DNA of 64,000 nucleotides from Adiantum capillus-veneris (GCA_014529385.2 CM043960.1:78664332-78728331), one strand, 5' to 3'. Positions 10,393 to 21,232 are shown, numbered from the stretch's first letter. Notes: generated from the letters alone by a model not told the origin. Program-made: numbers and translations.

Positions 10393-11016
10393 TTGATGAT
10401 AAAAAATGGTTCGAATACAGGTTTATATGCTAGAACTAAAGGAGTGATGACCTTTAGTAAGAGTAATGTTGATTACTACACTGAGACAGTATGGAATGTG
10501 TTCAGGCCTTACCTTAAGTGTGCTTGCAGATTCTTAGACCCCAAAGTTGCTTGCGAGTCAATCATAATTTGGTTTGACCATGCTATTTGGTATGCCTTCA
10601 ACAATCTGCCTAGTATCTTTCCTGACAAAGCAGAAGAATTTCACCTTTCCCTCTTTTGCTCATGGCTTGGTGGACAAGCTAAGGATCTGGTCTTAGCTCA
10701 AATTGCCTTTATTCAATACATATCAATTATGTGTGACACACTTGAAGAACTTGGATCGGATGGGTGTGGGACTCTGCTAACCACTTATGGCGGCTTTAAA
10801 GGTATCAAAAGTATGGTTGGGCAAATCAAACCTAATATTGAAGATGATGAATCTCAAGTTTCCAAACGACCCAATACTCTTGTCTCTCCGGCGACATCTT
10901 ACACCTCTTTCTTAACTCCCTCCTCGAGTGATTCTGTTTTTGGTAGAGGGAGAGGTAGAAGTTATGTGAGAGGACGGGGTAGGAACTTACCAATTAGAAA
11001 CCTTTTGGATATGTAA
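10393..11016 (+). CDS. ORF1, C-terminal segment with RG-rich tail, PLE copy 1
   Basis: The 207-codon segment has a conserved core (CRFLDPK..C.S.IIWFDHAIWYA.NNL, SWLGGQAK, VLAQ.AFIQ) shared with copy 2 at about 70% identity by eye. A Ser/Thr-rich linker follows, then a tail of GRGRGR and RGRGR words that looks like an RG-type RNA-binding tail. An RNA-binding role comparable to LINE ORF1 proteins is inferred only from the tail. The stop codon is separated from the ORF2 start by one base (TAA-T-ATG); in copy 2 the two codons abut directly (TAAATG). Confidence 0.65.
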   Translation: MMIKNGSNTGLYARTKGVMTFSKSNVDYYTETVWNVFRPYLKCACRFLDPKVACESIIIWFDHAIWYAFNNLPSIFPDKAEEFHLSLFCSWLGGQAKDLVLAQIAFIQYISIMCDTLEELGSDGCGTLLTTYGGFKGIKSMVGQIKPNIEDDESQVSKRPNTLVSPATSYTSFLTPSSSDSVFGRGRGRSYVRGRGRNLPIRNLLDM

Positions 11017-11017
11017 T

Positions 11018-12770
11018 ATGCAGGTACAAAGGAATGCGTGTGGAAGACTTTACCTACCTCCAAAGGAAGAAATGTGTAATAAGATTATCTCACATTGCTT
11101 GTTTACTAGCAAGATTTTGGATTTCTTTACTCCCCAAGCCATCTTCTCAGAATGTTTTGGACATTTTTTTGGATCTAATTTATTACTAAAGGATGTGATG
11201 ATTGGATGGAAACTCTCGCCTATTAAGAATCTTTTTTATTCAAATGAATTTCTCCATAATAATGTGATCCCCTATCTGCTCTTGTCATCTATTTCAGAAA
11301 TTCTGTAAAAGTTTCACTAACTTTGGATTACAAGTGTGTACTTCTAACTTAGAAATCATTTCAGATCCACAAGTAAGGAGCCTCTTGAGTAAAGGCTTGA
11401 ATCATTTTCCTCCTTTTCCACTAAATCCTCAAATTGCCTTATTGGCGCTACTTGAATGCCTGGCCGACTTAGCCTTAAAACTCCAACTGGAGGAGGAAGT
11501 TCACTTCCAACTTACCTCAGCACTTAGAGAAATTTTTTGGAAAAAGATCAGTCTTATGCCACAAGTATGGCTAAGTACTAATACTACCTGGCTTACGCCT
11601 AAAATTAATTCCTCTATTTCTGACTCTAAAAAGAAATGGCTCATTATTGGCCTAGATAAAGCCTCAAATACTACGTCCTTTATATGTAAAAGATTAGCAT
11701 TTGAGGCTGCCAATTCAAGACTCAATAGTAAGGATTTTCTTAAACTTGAGAACTCTCCGCTTTGTATAGCTACACTATTAAATAATGATTTATCAGCACT
11801 TGGTTATTGTTCCATCTCTCTGAAAATTCTTGTACTCTTCCCAACTTATAAGAATCATAAGCATAAATTTAGATGGATTTCTGACGCTTCCAATAGCCCG
11901 TTCTCTTGTATTACGAATGACATCTCCCACTGCTTAAATTTTGTTCTACTAGAAATTGAAGATATCTGTGCCATCAAACATAGAGATATAAAAAGATTCA
12001 GAAATATAGATTATTGCCCGTTTTGGGTCATAAAAAATGCAGCTGAGGTGTCTATCAACCTCCCAAAAAACGTTTTCTCTATCTTCACGGCAGATATAAC
12101 TCAATGTTATGAAAATATCCCTTTAAATGGACCATATGGGCTGGTTAATACCTTATCTAGTCTTATAAAGATTGCCTTTTCCCACAGAAAGAAGCTTGGG
12201 TATACATGCATCTCACTAAAGGGGAATAAAGGATGGGTGAAAAAATCAAATAAGACTACACCTTTCATCTTTAAAGAGGATGATTTATATAAGTATATCG
12301 TTTGGCTACTTAATAACAATTGTATCCAAGTAGGTGATACCTACTACAAACAAATTTTAGGGATCCCAATGGGATTTGCATGCTCTCCGATTATCTGTAA
12401 TCTCTATCTTTGTTACTTCGAATACCAGTGGCTCTTAAAAGTATTAAATAACCCGGCTAGTACTTCGTTACTCACACACTTTAAACATTCGTTCAGATTT
12501 ATGGATGACCTGTGTAGCCTTAACAATCCCATGTTTGAGGTCACTCTTAAAGATATATATCCACCTTGCCTTAATATTGAACCTACTTTCTCTGATAGAG
12601 TTCTATGGCATGATAAGTGGGTAATTTCTAGGACGCACTTCTTGAATATTGAGTTTACTTTAACTCCCCCATTCTTGGGAAATTTTTATACTCGCTTTTT
12701 TTGGAAAAGAGAAAAGTTCAAGCTTGTGTCCTCAGAATTTACAAAGAGTAAAAGCAATAGACCCTTTTAG
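11018..12770 (+). CDS. ORF2, Penelope-type reverse transcriptase, copy 1
   Basis: ORF2 lies in two segments (11018-11308 and 11334-12770). The N-terminal part has the PLE signature TSNLE...LLSKGLNHFPP. RT motifs follow: A, FTADITQCYENIP (D codon near 12093); B, GIPMGFACSP (near 12360); C, FRFMDDL (DD at 12503-12508); then YPPCLNIEPT and a FLNIEF motif E. The R/F-x-DDL form of motif C and the IYP block fit the PLE clade related to telomerase rather than LINE or LTR enzymes. No GIY-YIG domain is visible at either end. It would make cDNA by target-primed synthesis in the nucleus. Overall size is about 580 codons, usual for endonuclease-lacking PLEs. Confidence 0.8.
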
Positions 12771-13040
12771 AATTCTCTACACACCTGTCTAGGAATGCTT
12801 TTTGTTATAATGTATGCCTCATCTGACTGTTTTGTAGCATATGAAGAAATCGATACTCTGATTAACAAGTTCATTAATAATGGGTTTACAAAAAAAAGAC
12901 CTAGTTGCATGTATCTGCAATTCCCTAAAAAAACACAACTGGACCTACCTTAAGTTTGACTTACAAAATTTGATAAGTCTCCTTAAAACAAAATAAATCG
13001 AACTACTACATCGCATGTCGCAAATTGATTAAAACACTTC

Positions 13041-13082
13041 ATGAGGTAGTAGGCCCCTATTCAATGGGGTCTACTACCTCAT
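13041..13082 (+). other. 3'-terminal hairpin of PLE copy 1
   Basis: Arms ATGAGGTAGTAGGCCCC and GGGGTCTACTACCTCAT pair with one G-T wobble around a short loop, about 35 bp before the CA tract. Copy 2 has the same hairpin at 27851-27891 with changed but still paired bases. It is probably a 3' RNA structure recognised during reverse transcription. Confidence 0.65.
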
Positions 13083-13117
13083 AGGATATGGTGCCTGGGA
13101 ATGGGTGGGCGCGCGCA

Positions 13118-13131
13118 CGCACACACACACA
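13118..13131 (+). repeat. (CA)n junction body 1/A2
   Basis: A GC-rich alternating run (GGGCGCGCGCACG) passes into CA and then directly into the start of A2. Copy 2 ends the same way at 27905-27980. Confidence 0.75.
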
Positions 13132-13196
13132 AAATGACATGAGTTCTTTCTCTGGACAAAAAAGCTTGGCTGATAGTTATTTCGGGATCCCTTCAT

Positions 13197-13712
13197 CTAC
13201 ATCTCTATTATGCCGCCCATTACATGATCATACAAACAACTATTAGAGTAAAAGCAAGTGTTTGGACGCTCAGCTAAAGGTAGGATACGAGTCGCCAAGG
13301 CTATCCCATACTCCCGAGTGCGGGGAGTACAGTTAAAATATCCTCTGAGAGGATGACCATAACTACGATACAAAAAAATCTTATGAGGAGGTAGGAACTG
13401 AGCTAGCAGGTATAACCGATCTAAAAAACCTTGCTTTATTGAATGATCTATGTAATAATACTGTGGCCCTAGGCTCAGAGCCTTAGTAACCATCGCCAAT
13501 CGGATATTGTTTCTGAAATGCTCACGACCCCAAAGTGTCACACGCGTTACTCGGTCCTGATATGTCCACCACTTAGTTTGGGAAAAAGTTGTTCCTAACT
13601 GCGGAAATAGATGAAGTTCATAACGGAGTAATGTTGCTCTCCGAGTAGATTCACTTGACAGATAAAGATGTGCAATTGCTATGGAAAAAAGTTGTTCCTG
13701 ACTATAGGCCAT
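13197..13712 (-). CDS. Unrecognised 171-aa protein, antisense in module A2
   Basis: It is the counterpart of the A1 frame, same length and position, about 15 residue differences. Two of the Cys residues of the C-terminal Cys cluster in A1 are replaced here (S and Y), which weakens the metal-binding idea. Not recognised. Confidence 0.35.
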   Translation of the reverse strand: MAYSQEQLFSIAIAHLYLSSESTRRATLLRYELHLFPQLGTTFSQTKWWTYQDRVTRVTLWGREHFRNNIRLAMVTKALSLGPQYYYIDHSIKQGFLDRLYLLAQFLPPHKIFLYRSYGHPLRGYFNCTPRTREYGIALATRILPLAERPNTCFYSNSCLYDHVMGGIIEM

Positions 13713-14364
13713 AATATGTTAGATACACCGGGTGAGCAATTTAGTTGGAGTTGCTTACTCCGGAAAAGTTTCTCTGGACTCGGTTTTTGTAAAAATATCA
13801 CTTGTCTTTTATAGACCCACTTTACGACTCCTAGACCAAAATGGAAATAATAATAGAGACTACCCAATAGTGTTTAATCTCTCACCTTTAGATCAACACA
13901 TCCTAGTGGATAGCAGTATAACATGAGCTTAATGTAGGGTTCGGGGAAGTATATGTAAACTGCTGTGTATGATCATCCAAGGCTAGATGCAATAACTGAG
14001 ACCGGGTATAGACTATGGGATTAGATTGTTATTTGGTGCCATGGTGATGTGGCGGACAGTATGACCTGTCCTTGCATGTAACATTAAAACTATCTTTACA
14101 TCTTTTTTCAGGGTACATGAAAATGCTCTGTAGTGGGTTTAGTATTCTCTGCATTAAATGATTGTGCCTCCTGCTGCACGCTATAGCCTGTACTGGGGTG
14201 TGGGTCTGCAGCCAAATAGGGTAGCAGAAGTTGCACGATAGGGCTTGTAACCTCTGGATCTTTGGCTGGGGGTAATCCCTGAGGATATGCCCTTATTAGC
14301 GACCTCGATTGTAGGCGACATGTACAAATTGGTGTCGTGTCTTCTGCAGATGGGCATCAACATG

Positions 14365-14403
14365 TATAAATGACTCACAAGGTGAGTACTCATACTCATT
14401 TAG
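14365..14403 (+). promoter_or_regulatory. Core promoter of module A2
   Basis: TATAAAT plus the GTGAGTactcatACTCAT hairpin, identical to A1. Confidence 0.6.
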
Positions 14404-14483
14404 CAACGTTTTCTGTTATCACCTCTATGTGTGTGAGTTCTAAACTGTGTGAGTGAGTATCTGCTGACTATTGTGGGCTCAAC

Positions 14484-14540
14484 ATGCCGAAAAAGTCCGA
14501 GAAGATGATTGTGGAGGCTTCCTCGGCTCCTAATCTACAG
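14484..14540 (+). CDS. Putative 19-codon first exon, module A2
   Basis: Identical in peptide to the A1 exon and ends at CAG|GTTAAC. No matching downstream exon lies in A2 before the next module, so it is probably an orphan exon here. Confidence 0.4.
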
Positions 14541-16541
14541 GTTAACATAGATTTGTTTTGTTCTCGAATTTGTTGAAAGAGTGTATGGAATATGGGGCTT
14601 TGCTGAAAGTAGCTGGTTTTTTTTGGTAAAAGAAAAAAACATTATTCAATCTGTCCTATTATAAAAGAGCCAGGTTCTTTAAAAACTGTCTCATTCTGGT
14701 TTATGGGTAGGATTTAAAATAGCTCATATAGCTAAGAATCACCAGGATTTTTTTGAGTCTCAATAACTAATGATGTTGGTTTTCCCCGTGAAATATGAGG
14801 TGTGTCGAATAAAATCCGGGTTATGTAAAAGGTTTTTTTGAGATAATTTCTGTCCCTAATCGTAAAAAATTGTCAGGTTTCGAGTGTATTTTAATGGCTG
14901 TACTGAGTATTGGATTGCATGGTGTCTGATGGGAAATGAGATGTCTATGATACGGTTTTTTAGGTTCTGAATAGAAGGTAAGTACTTTTGAATTGGATAC
15001 TTCATGGCTCTGAATATAGCCGGAATTTCACAGAAAAAGTAATTAAAAAAATCAATACAGAGAACTGTATTGTTCGGTTACCTTGGTAAGTTGTAATATA
15101 AGTGAGCTGAAGTACTTTGGGTAAGTTGGCAGAACGTAGACTGATTTGTTTTTTAGTGCAGATGCCTATGTTACTGAATGGGCTAAGAGTTATTTTGAAA
15201 TTACTGAATACTGGCTTCGGATGGGTAGCCCTATCTTCTGATATTCTGTAGGAATTAAGTGGCTTCACATATTGGATTGTGGTTGTAAATTGCTGGTTTC
15301 AAATTTACTCACCCTTTTTTACCATAAAGTACATCACATGCTGGGAGGATTTGTGAAATTTTCCGGTGGCATATCACTGATTCAGAGTAGTGAAGGATTT
15401 CTACTGGCCATTAGTGGGTTGACCCTCGATTATTCAATAAATTATTCTTACCATTATCAGCTAGCTTTTTATTCTCACTTGAGTTTATATGAACTGATGT
15501 TTACCTACCATCTTGTAGTTTATATTACAAAAAGATTCTAGTGGGTTGGTTTAAAAGGTTCTCTGAGGAATGTCAGAATTTTTTCTTTTGTTGATCCGGG
15601 ATGGATACTTTTACATCATTTCTTTCTCGTATGATGGCTGAGTTGGCTCTAAAGGACTGAGTCGTCTAGGGTATTGTTGGTATACAGTTTATTGCTGACT
15701 TGGGGCAACAATATGTCAGTCATGACATAATAACATAGTTATTCCTTGATATAGGAAGTAAATAGAACTAAACAAAAAAAGGTGGAGTGGCTCTGGTTTG
15801 TAAAGTGGTAAATACTTAGAAAGTTTTTTTGGGATATCTCAGCTTGTTATAAAATGGTGCTTAAAATGGGATCAGTTCAGAAAGATTTCTTTTATACAAG
15901 GAAGTGGTAATACTTATGAATCTGAGATGCGGCTCAAGATTGCTTGTGCATACCTCTATAGAGTGAAATTTTCTCCAATCTAATTAGAGAAGAAAGTTCT
16001 TTTTAGTTTTTCTCCCTAAAAAACTCCTAAAATCTTAGGATTGGCAAAGAAAGTTATATATATATATATATATATAATTGAGTAATAAACAGATATATAG
16101 TAGCTCTATGTGGTTTGCACTTTCCTTATCAGAAGGGTATAAAAGCCAAGAATTTTTTTTTCTAAAAAAACAAAATACAAGTTGAGAACTGTGTGTTTTC
16201 TTTATGGTGACATGGATAACAACTGGGATGCCCAGCATCACCTGCGTACAGTCACGTGCTAACGAATTTTTTTCTTGTGGCTATGGGTGCGGGTGAGGGC
16301 TACCTTCCTTGATTAAAACATTTTGTTCTTAACATATGGAGGATCTCTTAACAAGAAGCAAAATTTCCCAGACTTTGGGTTTGCGGTTTCGAGAGCTATA
16401 TTCTGTTATCTACATTACCTTGTACAAAAATTATTTTCAACTGCAAATAAATTATTGTACAAATCCATTGTATTATTCTAGAATTGTTGGTCTGTGAACA
16501 ATTAGTGTTCGTTTGCGTATATATATAGATTTAGAACTGCT

Positions 16542-16554
16542 ACACACACACACA
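16542..16554 (+). repeat. (CA)n junction A2/B1
   Basis: A short CA tract between GAACTGCTA (end of A2) and TGTTCATTTGAC (start of B1). The same A/D-end to B-start junction recurs with 123 bp of CA at 37411-37533. Confidence 0.75.
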
Positions 16555-16791
16555 TGTTCATTTGACGGGTTTCCTAACTCTGTAAACCCTGTCATTTTTT
16601 GCTTAATTTCATGGTGGCTCCCTCTCCTGACAGGTCCACACTACACAACCCTCTAGGTTCTATGCCATTCTCTCTCCCCCTTCTTTCTTTTCCTTATCTC
16701 TGTACTAGGCGGAACTGCTATATTCCTCGTACCTCTTAATGATGGACCCGCCATGCTGCGCTCGAGGAATGTGGCCACTTGCTCCAAACAC

Positions 16792-16820
16792 TATAAATGG
16801 TGAGCTCCCATGCTCACTTA
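16792..16820 (+). promoter_or_regulatory. Core promoter of module B1
   Basis: TATAAAT followed by GTGAGCtcccatGCTCAC and TTAGC; the stem differs from A and D but remains fully paired. Confidence 0.65.
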
Positions 16821-16941
16821 GCATTGGTACTCTATGCTTCTGTGGGGTGTACGTGTGTACTTAAGAGTTGTAATTATCTGTACATTGGGGACAGTGAGGG
16901 TGTCACTTGCAAGTGGTGTTGTGTTAAAGATTGTCAGCTCC

Positions 16942-17001
16942 ATGGCAAAAGGCAAGGATAAGCATGCTATTGTGGAGCTGGCTACTCTGACTCAATCTCA
17001 A
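16942..17001 (+). CDS. Putative 20-codon first exon, module B1
   Basis: The ATG opens MAKGKDKHAIVEL...TQSQ; the donor here reads CAA-TGACC, whereas B2 has CAG|GTGACC, so the B1 donor looks damaged. Phase 0, matching the exon at 18068. Confidence 0.4.
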
Positions 17002-18067
17002 TGACCTATGGCATTGATATGGACTATTGTTTGATTTATTTGGTTGTGATATGATTCACTTGTTGTTATGGTTATATTCTTCATGCATATTCCATAATAT
17101 ACATGAATGGGAACTTTTGTATCATTTGCGACACTGGTTGTTTTCACCTTACGGGTTTAGAAAGGGATTGCATTAACGTATCATTGGCATATATATGTGC
17201 ATCCTTTTGTCTCAGCCGATAAATTTTTTTTGAGGTTAGGGATAACTGGCAATACATATCTACGCACTTTTTTATAGGCACGTTTTTAGAATAATTCTAA
17301 AAGGTGGTATCCTCTTGAAAACACGAGATAAATGTTGCCTTGAGTTGCTATTTTTGCTAAAATATAATGACAAAAGCTCTTGGGAATGGTCCTATATGAT
17401 AGGCTTGACTCAGGGGTTAACATATGGCCTGTTATACTCTATTATGGTTGACGTGGCTGGTATGATACTGATGTTGTGCCTCTAAGTTTGTTCTCGAGCT
17501 TACCATTAACGCTTGGTTTCAATCTATACTATTCTAGGGTTATGGATATAGATCTTCAACTGCTCACTTAGCCATGAATGGGTGGTTGTGTACAAGGTTA
17601 TGATAGATTGTGGGCACAATGGGTATTCTACTGATATGTGCTTATGGGATTGGTACTGGGCTTACCTTGCTTGCTCAGATACAATCTAGGCGGACTTAGT
17701 GTTGTATATATTGTTCCTTTGTAAAAGTGCTCAACTTGCCAAATATGGTTACTATTGTTGTGAACAGGGATGTGACTGATTGTGCCCGATTATGGTTAAG
17801 ATAATGGTTGTGAAAGGTTGTGGATTATGGTAAATAAGGTTGTAAATGGGCTCCTCATGAAGCTATAAATGGTTGTTTTTTGGATCAAAGTTATAGAGCA
17901 TGGCGTCTCACTTTCCTAGCTTTTTGAACAAATGTGAAGCTATGGAATAGTCCAGCTATATGTTGTAGTTTTTTGGGGAGTAGCACTCATACTACTACCT
18001 TACATATGGTTTCAACTCCGTCTAAGGAAATGTAGGACTTAGTTATTGACATATTTTTATGTTATAG

Positions 18068-18292
18068 GTGTCTCCAAAGTATAGATTAATTGCACGTATG
18101 AACACTACCATTGAACCTGAAAAAATAGTGGCAATTAATGCCAAACTATGTAAAGTCAAGAAACAGGTATATGTGGCCCACTCTGAGGCTAAAATGCGTC
18201 ATAAAACTCGTCTTCGGCCTTATCTTGTGAGAGCTTGCAAAGCTAAAGGGGCTCCAAATGTTTTTGTACCTTGTAAAAGAAATCATTGCTGA
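18068..18292 (+). CDS. Small basic second exon (PEK...RLRPYL), module B1
   Basis: The frame begins with GTG directly after a TTATAG acceptor and runs 74 codons to TGA. The sequence VSPKYRLIARMNT...EPEKI...AKLCKVKK...RLRPYL is Lys/Arg-rich. It shares its pattern with the exon at 9424 of copy 1 and is also present, damaged, in B3 (47501 onward) and cut short in B2. Recurrence after an intron in independent modules argues for a real coding exon. A short basic nucleic-acid-binding protein is a guess from composition only. Confidence 0.5.
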   Translation: MSPKYRLIARMNTTIEPEKIVAINAKLCKVKKQVYVAHSEAKMRHKTRLRPYLVRACKAKGAPNVFVPCKRNHC

Positions 18293-18802
18293 ATATATGA
18301 GTAGCTTTACATTTCTTATTATATATCTTTGAAAACTTTTTAGTTGGTTGACATCAATAACATGTGGGATACCCATGCATCACTTGCATACGGTGCCAAT
18401 ACTAACTAAAAGTTGTGTTGTTTCCATGGGTGCATGTGAGGGTTACTTTCTCAACTATGGTTTTCAAAGTTCCTTGGAGTGAAGATGGTGAATTATATAT
18501 CTTTAGGCTCTTAACTCTCTTATAGTCATGTATAAAGATTGTTCTGTACTATGAATGGGAATTATACCACCTTTCGGTGACATAGTTTCTAGTGTCTTTA
18601 GTAATTTGATGGGTGTTTATGTTGTATTATTACTGGAACACACACACACCTAACACCAAGGGTAGTAGAAATACTATTCAAAGACCGAGTTACTATATTT
18701 TATCCCTCGGTGTTTGTCCTAGATTGTTGTTTCTGGGACTAATATCTGTGGGATGGGGCTATCTTCATACGACCCTTATAGGTTCTCCTGGTCAGTTGAA
18801 GG

Positions 18803-19459
18803 ATGAAGATGCTACCAGTTCTTACCATTAGTAATTCCTGGCTATTATTAACACAATTTACTTTGACCATGCACAACTTATCAGTATCTCAAGGGTTAGA
18901 GCTTCCCTCTGAGCCTCTTTCTAAAGCCTCGCTTCAAGTACTTAGATACATTCATGACCCTTTGGCATCTGAACTTATAGCAGGAACTTCTATAGATCTA
19001 GCCAACTTCTTGGTCCCAATCATGTCATTTGATAAGTGTGTCCATACCCTTGCCCAACTTGTCAATAACTCTAAGGAAGGGGTTGGAGATCTCTCCAAAT
19101 TTATAGAGAACATTCTTTCTCTAACACTTGCTCATAAAGGAGAGTTAGCTAAATTTTCATTTGAATGTGCTAAATTGACCAATTACTTACGCAAATTATG
19201 TGGTCTTACACCTGGGTTTGTTTCAACTCCGTCCATTCCGGTACAAACAGTATCCAACAGTATTTTTTGCAGGGACCCCTTGGCCCTAGATGCTATTAAA
19301 GCATTTCAAAAAGATATGTGTTCTCTCAGTGAAACCTCCCTAATGGAAATGGTGCCTAATGTCTCTCAGGTTTTTCCCTTCTTGCGTTCCAGAGAAGTTG
19401 AAATTGAATCACTTGGTGTGGACCATCACCTTTGGGCCCTGCCCAACAAAGGATTTTAG
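18803..19459 (+). CDS. ORF1, N-terminal segment, PLE copy 2
   Basis: Aligns with 9651-10343 from NLSVSQGLELPSEPLS on. The first 26 codons before that point have no counterpart, consistent with the real exon beginning near 18873, although the acceptor AG of copy 1 is not conserved here. Family markers NSIFCRD and FPFLRSREVE are present. Confidence 0.55.
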   Translation: MKMLPVLTISNSWLLLTQFTLTMHNLSVSQGLELPSEPLSKASLQVLRYIHDPLASELIAGTSIDLANFLVPIMSFDKCVHTLAQLVNNSKEGVGDLSKFIENILSLTLAHKGELAKFSFECAKLTNYLRKLCGLTPGFVSTPSIPVQTVSNSIFCRDPLALDAIKAFQKDMCSLSETSLMEMVPNVSQVFPFLRSREVEIESLGVDHHLWALPNKGF

Positions 19460-19533
19460 CTCCCATCTCTATTGAGTCCTTGGTTTTTTTAGCCAACCTT
19501 CTGGCATCTTCAGTTGAATAAGCACAACTCAAA

Positions 19534-20232
19534 GTGTTAAGGGGTGTCCAATCTCTTGATAAAGATGACCTTATTAAAGCTTCTTTTACTATGCGGTTTC
19601 TTGATACTAAGAAATGTGGCTCAAATACTGGGTTGTATGTACGTACAAAGGGCTTGATGATGTTCTCCAAAAGTAGCTTTAAGTACTACCCTGAGTCAAT
19701 TGGGAACATTTACAGGCCTTATGTCAAAAGCGCTTGTCGATTTCTTGACCCTAAGGCTTCTTGTGATTCAAGCATTATATGGTTTGATCATGCTATATGG
19801 TATGCCCTCAACAACTTGGATCTCATGTTTCTTGATACTCCTTCAGCTCACTACCTCTCCCTTTTCTACTCTTGGCTTGGAGGCCAGGCCAAGGAACATG
19901 TGTTAGCTCAGATGGCGTTTATTCAATTTCGCTCCCTTATGCTTTCTCTTCTCAAAGAACTGGATGTAGAAAAACCTGGACTTCTTTTGACTACTTATGG
20001 TAACTACCTTGGTATTAAAACTCTCCTTGGCTTGCTAAAACCTAATACGGATGCTAAGGATTCCCCTACTCTTAAGAGACCCAACTCGCTTATATCCCCC
20101 ACTTCTTCGTACACATCTTTTTTGACTCCAGCCTCCTCTTCTGCTGAATCTTATGGAGGGAGAGGGAAAGCAAGAAGCATGCTTAGAGGGAGAGGAAGAG
20201 TGTATCATGTCAAACACTTGTTGGATTTGTAA
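19534..20232 (+). CDS. ORF1, C-terminal segment with RG-rich tail, PLE copy 2
   Basis: The core (CRFLDPKASCDSSIIWFDHA, SWLGGQAK) and the Ser-rich linker plus GGRGKARSMLRGRGR tail match copy 1. Retention of the RG tail in two diverged copies supports functional constraint in the ancestor. TAA is followed directly by the ORF2 ATG. Confidence 0.65.
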   Translation: MLRGVQSLDKDDLIKASFTMRFLDTKKCGSNTGLYVRTKGLMMFSKSSFKYYPESIGNIYRPYVKSACRFLDPKASCDSSIIWFDHAIWYALNNLDLMFLDTPSAHYLSLFYSWLGGQAKEHVLAQMAFIQFRSLMLSLLKELDVEKPGLLLTTYGNYLGIKTLLGLLKPNTDAKDSPTLKRPNSLISPTSSYTSFLTPASSSAESYGGRGKARSMLRGRGRVYHVKHLLDL

Positions 20233-20837
20233 ATGCAGGTATTGTGTAATGAGGTTGGCAGAATGCATCTGATATCTCATGAGGATAGTGGGCATGGAGT
20301 TTTTGTTCATTGCGTCTTTGCCAACAAAATTTTAGAATTTTTTTCACATCGTTTTATTTTAACAAATGATTTCTCTCTACATTTGGTGATGAAGATCTAC
20401 TCAACCAAGTTAGGATAGGGTGGAGATTTACTGATTCTATACTACATTTGGTACACTCTAATGGGTTCCTTAGAAAAGGAAAACCCTTGTCATCTGATTG
20501 TCACTTATGGACCGAGTTTACAATTGAATTTGGCAATGTTGGAAGGCATGTTTGCACCACAAATCTCTTTATTATTGAGAATAGCTCTGTAAGGTGCCTC
20601 CTTTCAAAAGGCCTTAATCACATACCTCCTCAACCACTTAATCCTCATATTGCTTTAAAAGCACTTACCGAATGTCTAACCGACTTCGTTAGAAAACTCC
20701 AATTGGAGGTATCAATTCAACAAGAATTGAAAAAAATGTTGGTGGATGTCTTTTCCAGTCTTATTTCACAACTCCCACATGAGTGGATACGTACTGAGTC
20801 TACTTGGCTCACTTTCCTTGGCCTTTTGCAAGCTTAA
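20233..20837 (+). pseudogene. ORF2 N-terminal remains, PLE copy 2
   Basis: Open segments 20233-20418 and 20448-20837 match the copy 1 ORF2 N-terminus, including CTTNLFIIENSS and LLSKGLNHIPPQPLNP. The coding sequence is broken in several places and continues beyond the Copia insertion. Confidence 0.65.
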
Positions 20838-21232
20838 GTCAAAATGGTTCATTGTGGGCTTAAATAAAGCATCTAACACCACATCTGTCATCTGCAAAAT
20901 CTTGCCTTTGAAGCAGTTGAAAAAAGACTCAGAGGTTATGAGTTTTGTTACATTGTAGAAGACTTGGATATTATTATCCAAAGAACATGTAAAAGCATCA
21001 CTGAGATAGGATTTTAGGAAGAAACTACCAAGCTTCCCATCCTCTTTCCAATGTTTAAAAGTCATAAAGGTAAATTTTGATGGATCTCAGATGCTTCCAA
21101 TTGTTTTTTTTTCAAGATTACAAAACATGTCACGGAAGGACTTATTTTGATAAGTGATGAATTCAAAAACATATGTGCTATTAAAAGAAAAGATGTAATG
21201 CGCTTCTCACAAGTAGACATTCAACCCTTTTG

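Larger units (their letters stand above)
9175..13117 (+). mobile_element. Penelope-like element body, copy 1
   Basis: The body runs from the CA tract after A1 to the CA tract before A2. It contains a small exon (9424-9591), ORF1 with an RG-rich tail, ORF2 with a Penelope-type reverse transcriptase, and a 3' hairpin (13041-13082) followed by a GC-rich purine-pyrimidine run into CA. It looks nearly whole, with about two or three interruptions of the coding frames. No GIY-YIG endonuclease is seen, which places it among endonuclease-lacking PLEs (Athena/Coprina-like). Retained introns are a known PLE trait and are suggested here by acceptors at 9423 and 9664. Confidence 0.75.
13132..16541 (+). 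mobile_element. Module A2, right pseudo-LTR-like repeat of PLE copy 1
   Basis: This is the second copy of module A with the same parts and the same end points at CA tracts. It is followed by module B1, not by a body. The stretch 13712-14540 has only about five differences from A1, while the antisense ORF has about twenty in 516 bp. Confidence 0.65.
16555..18637 (+). mobile_element. Module B1, 5' module of PLE copy 2
   Basis: A 2.1-kb module with promoter (16792-16820), 20-codon first exon (16942-17001), a 1.07-kb intron-like stretch, a second exon (18068-18292) and the conserved 3' segment near 18400. B2 and B3 are sister copies. It directly precedes body 2, so B1 plus body 2 forms PLE copy 2. 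Confidence 0.65.

Noticed and set aside
9175-13117. GIY-YIG endonuclease for the PLE
   Set aside because: No GIY...YIG pair or conserved downstream residues seen on either side of the reverse transcriptase.
5781-16541. Hammerhead ribozymes expected in PLE pseudo-LTRs
   Set aside because: I looked for CTGATGA plus GAAA cores and found none with plausible stems.
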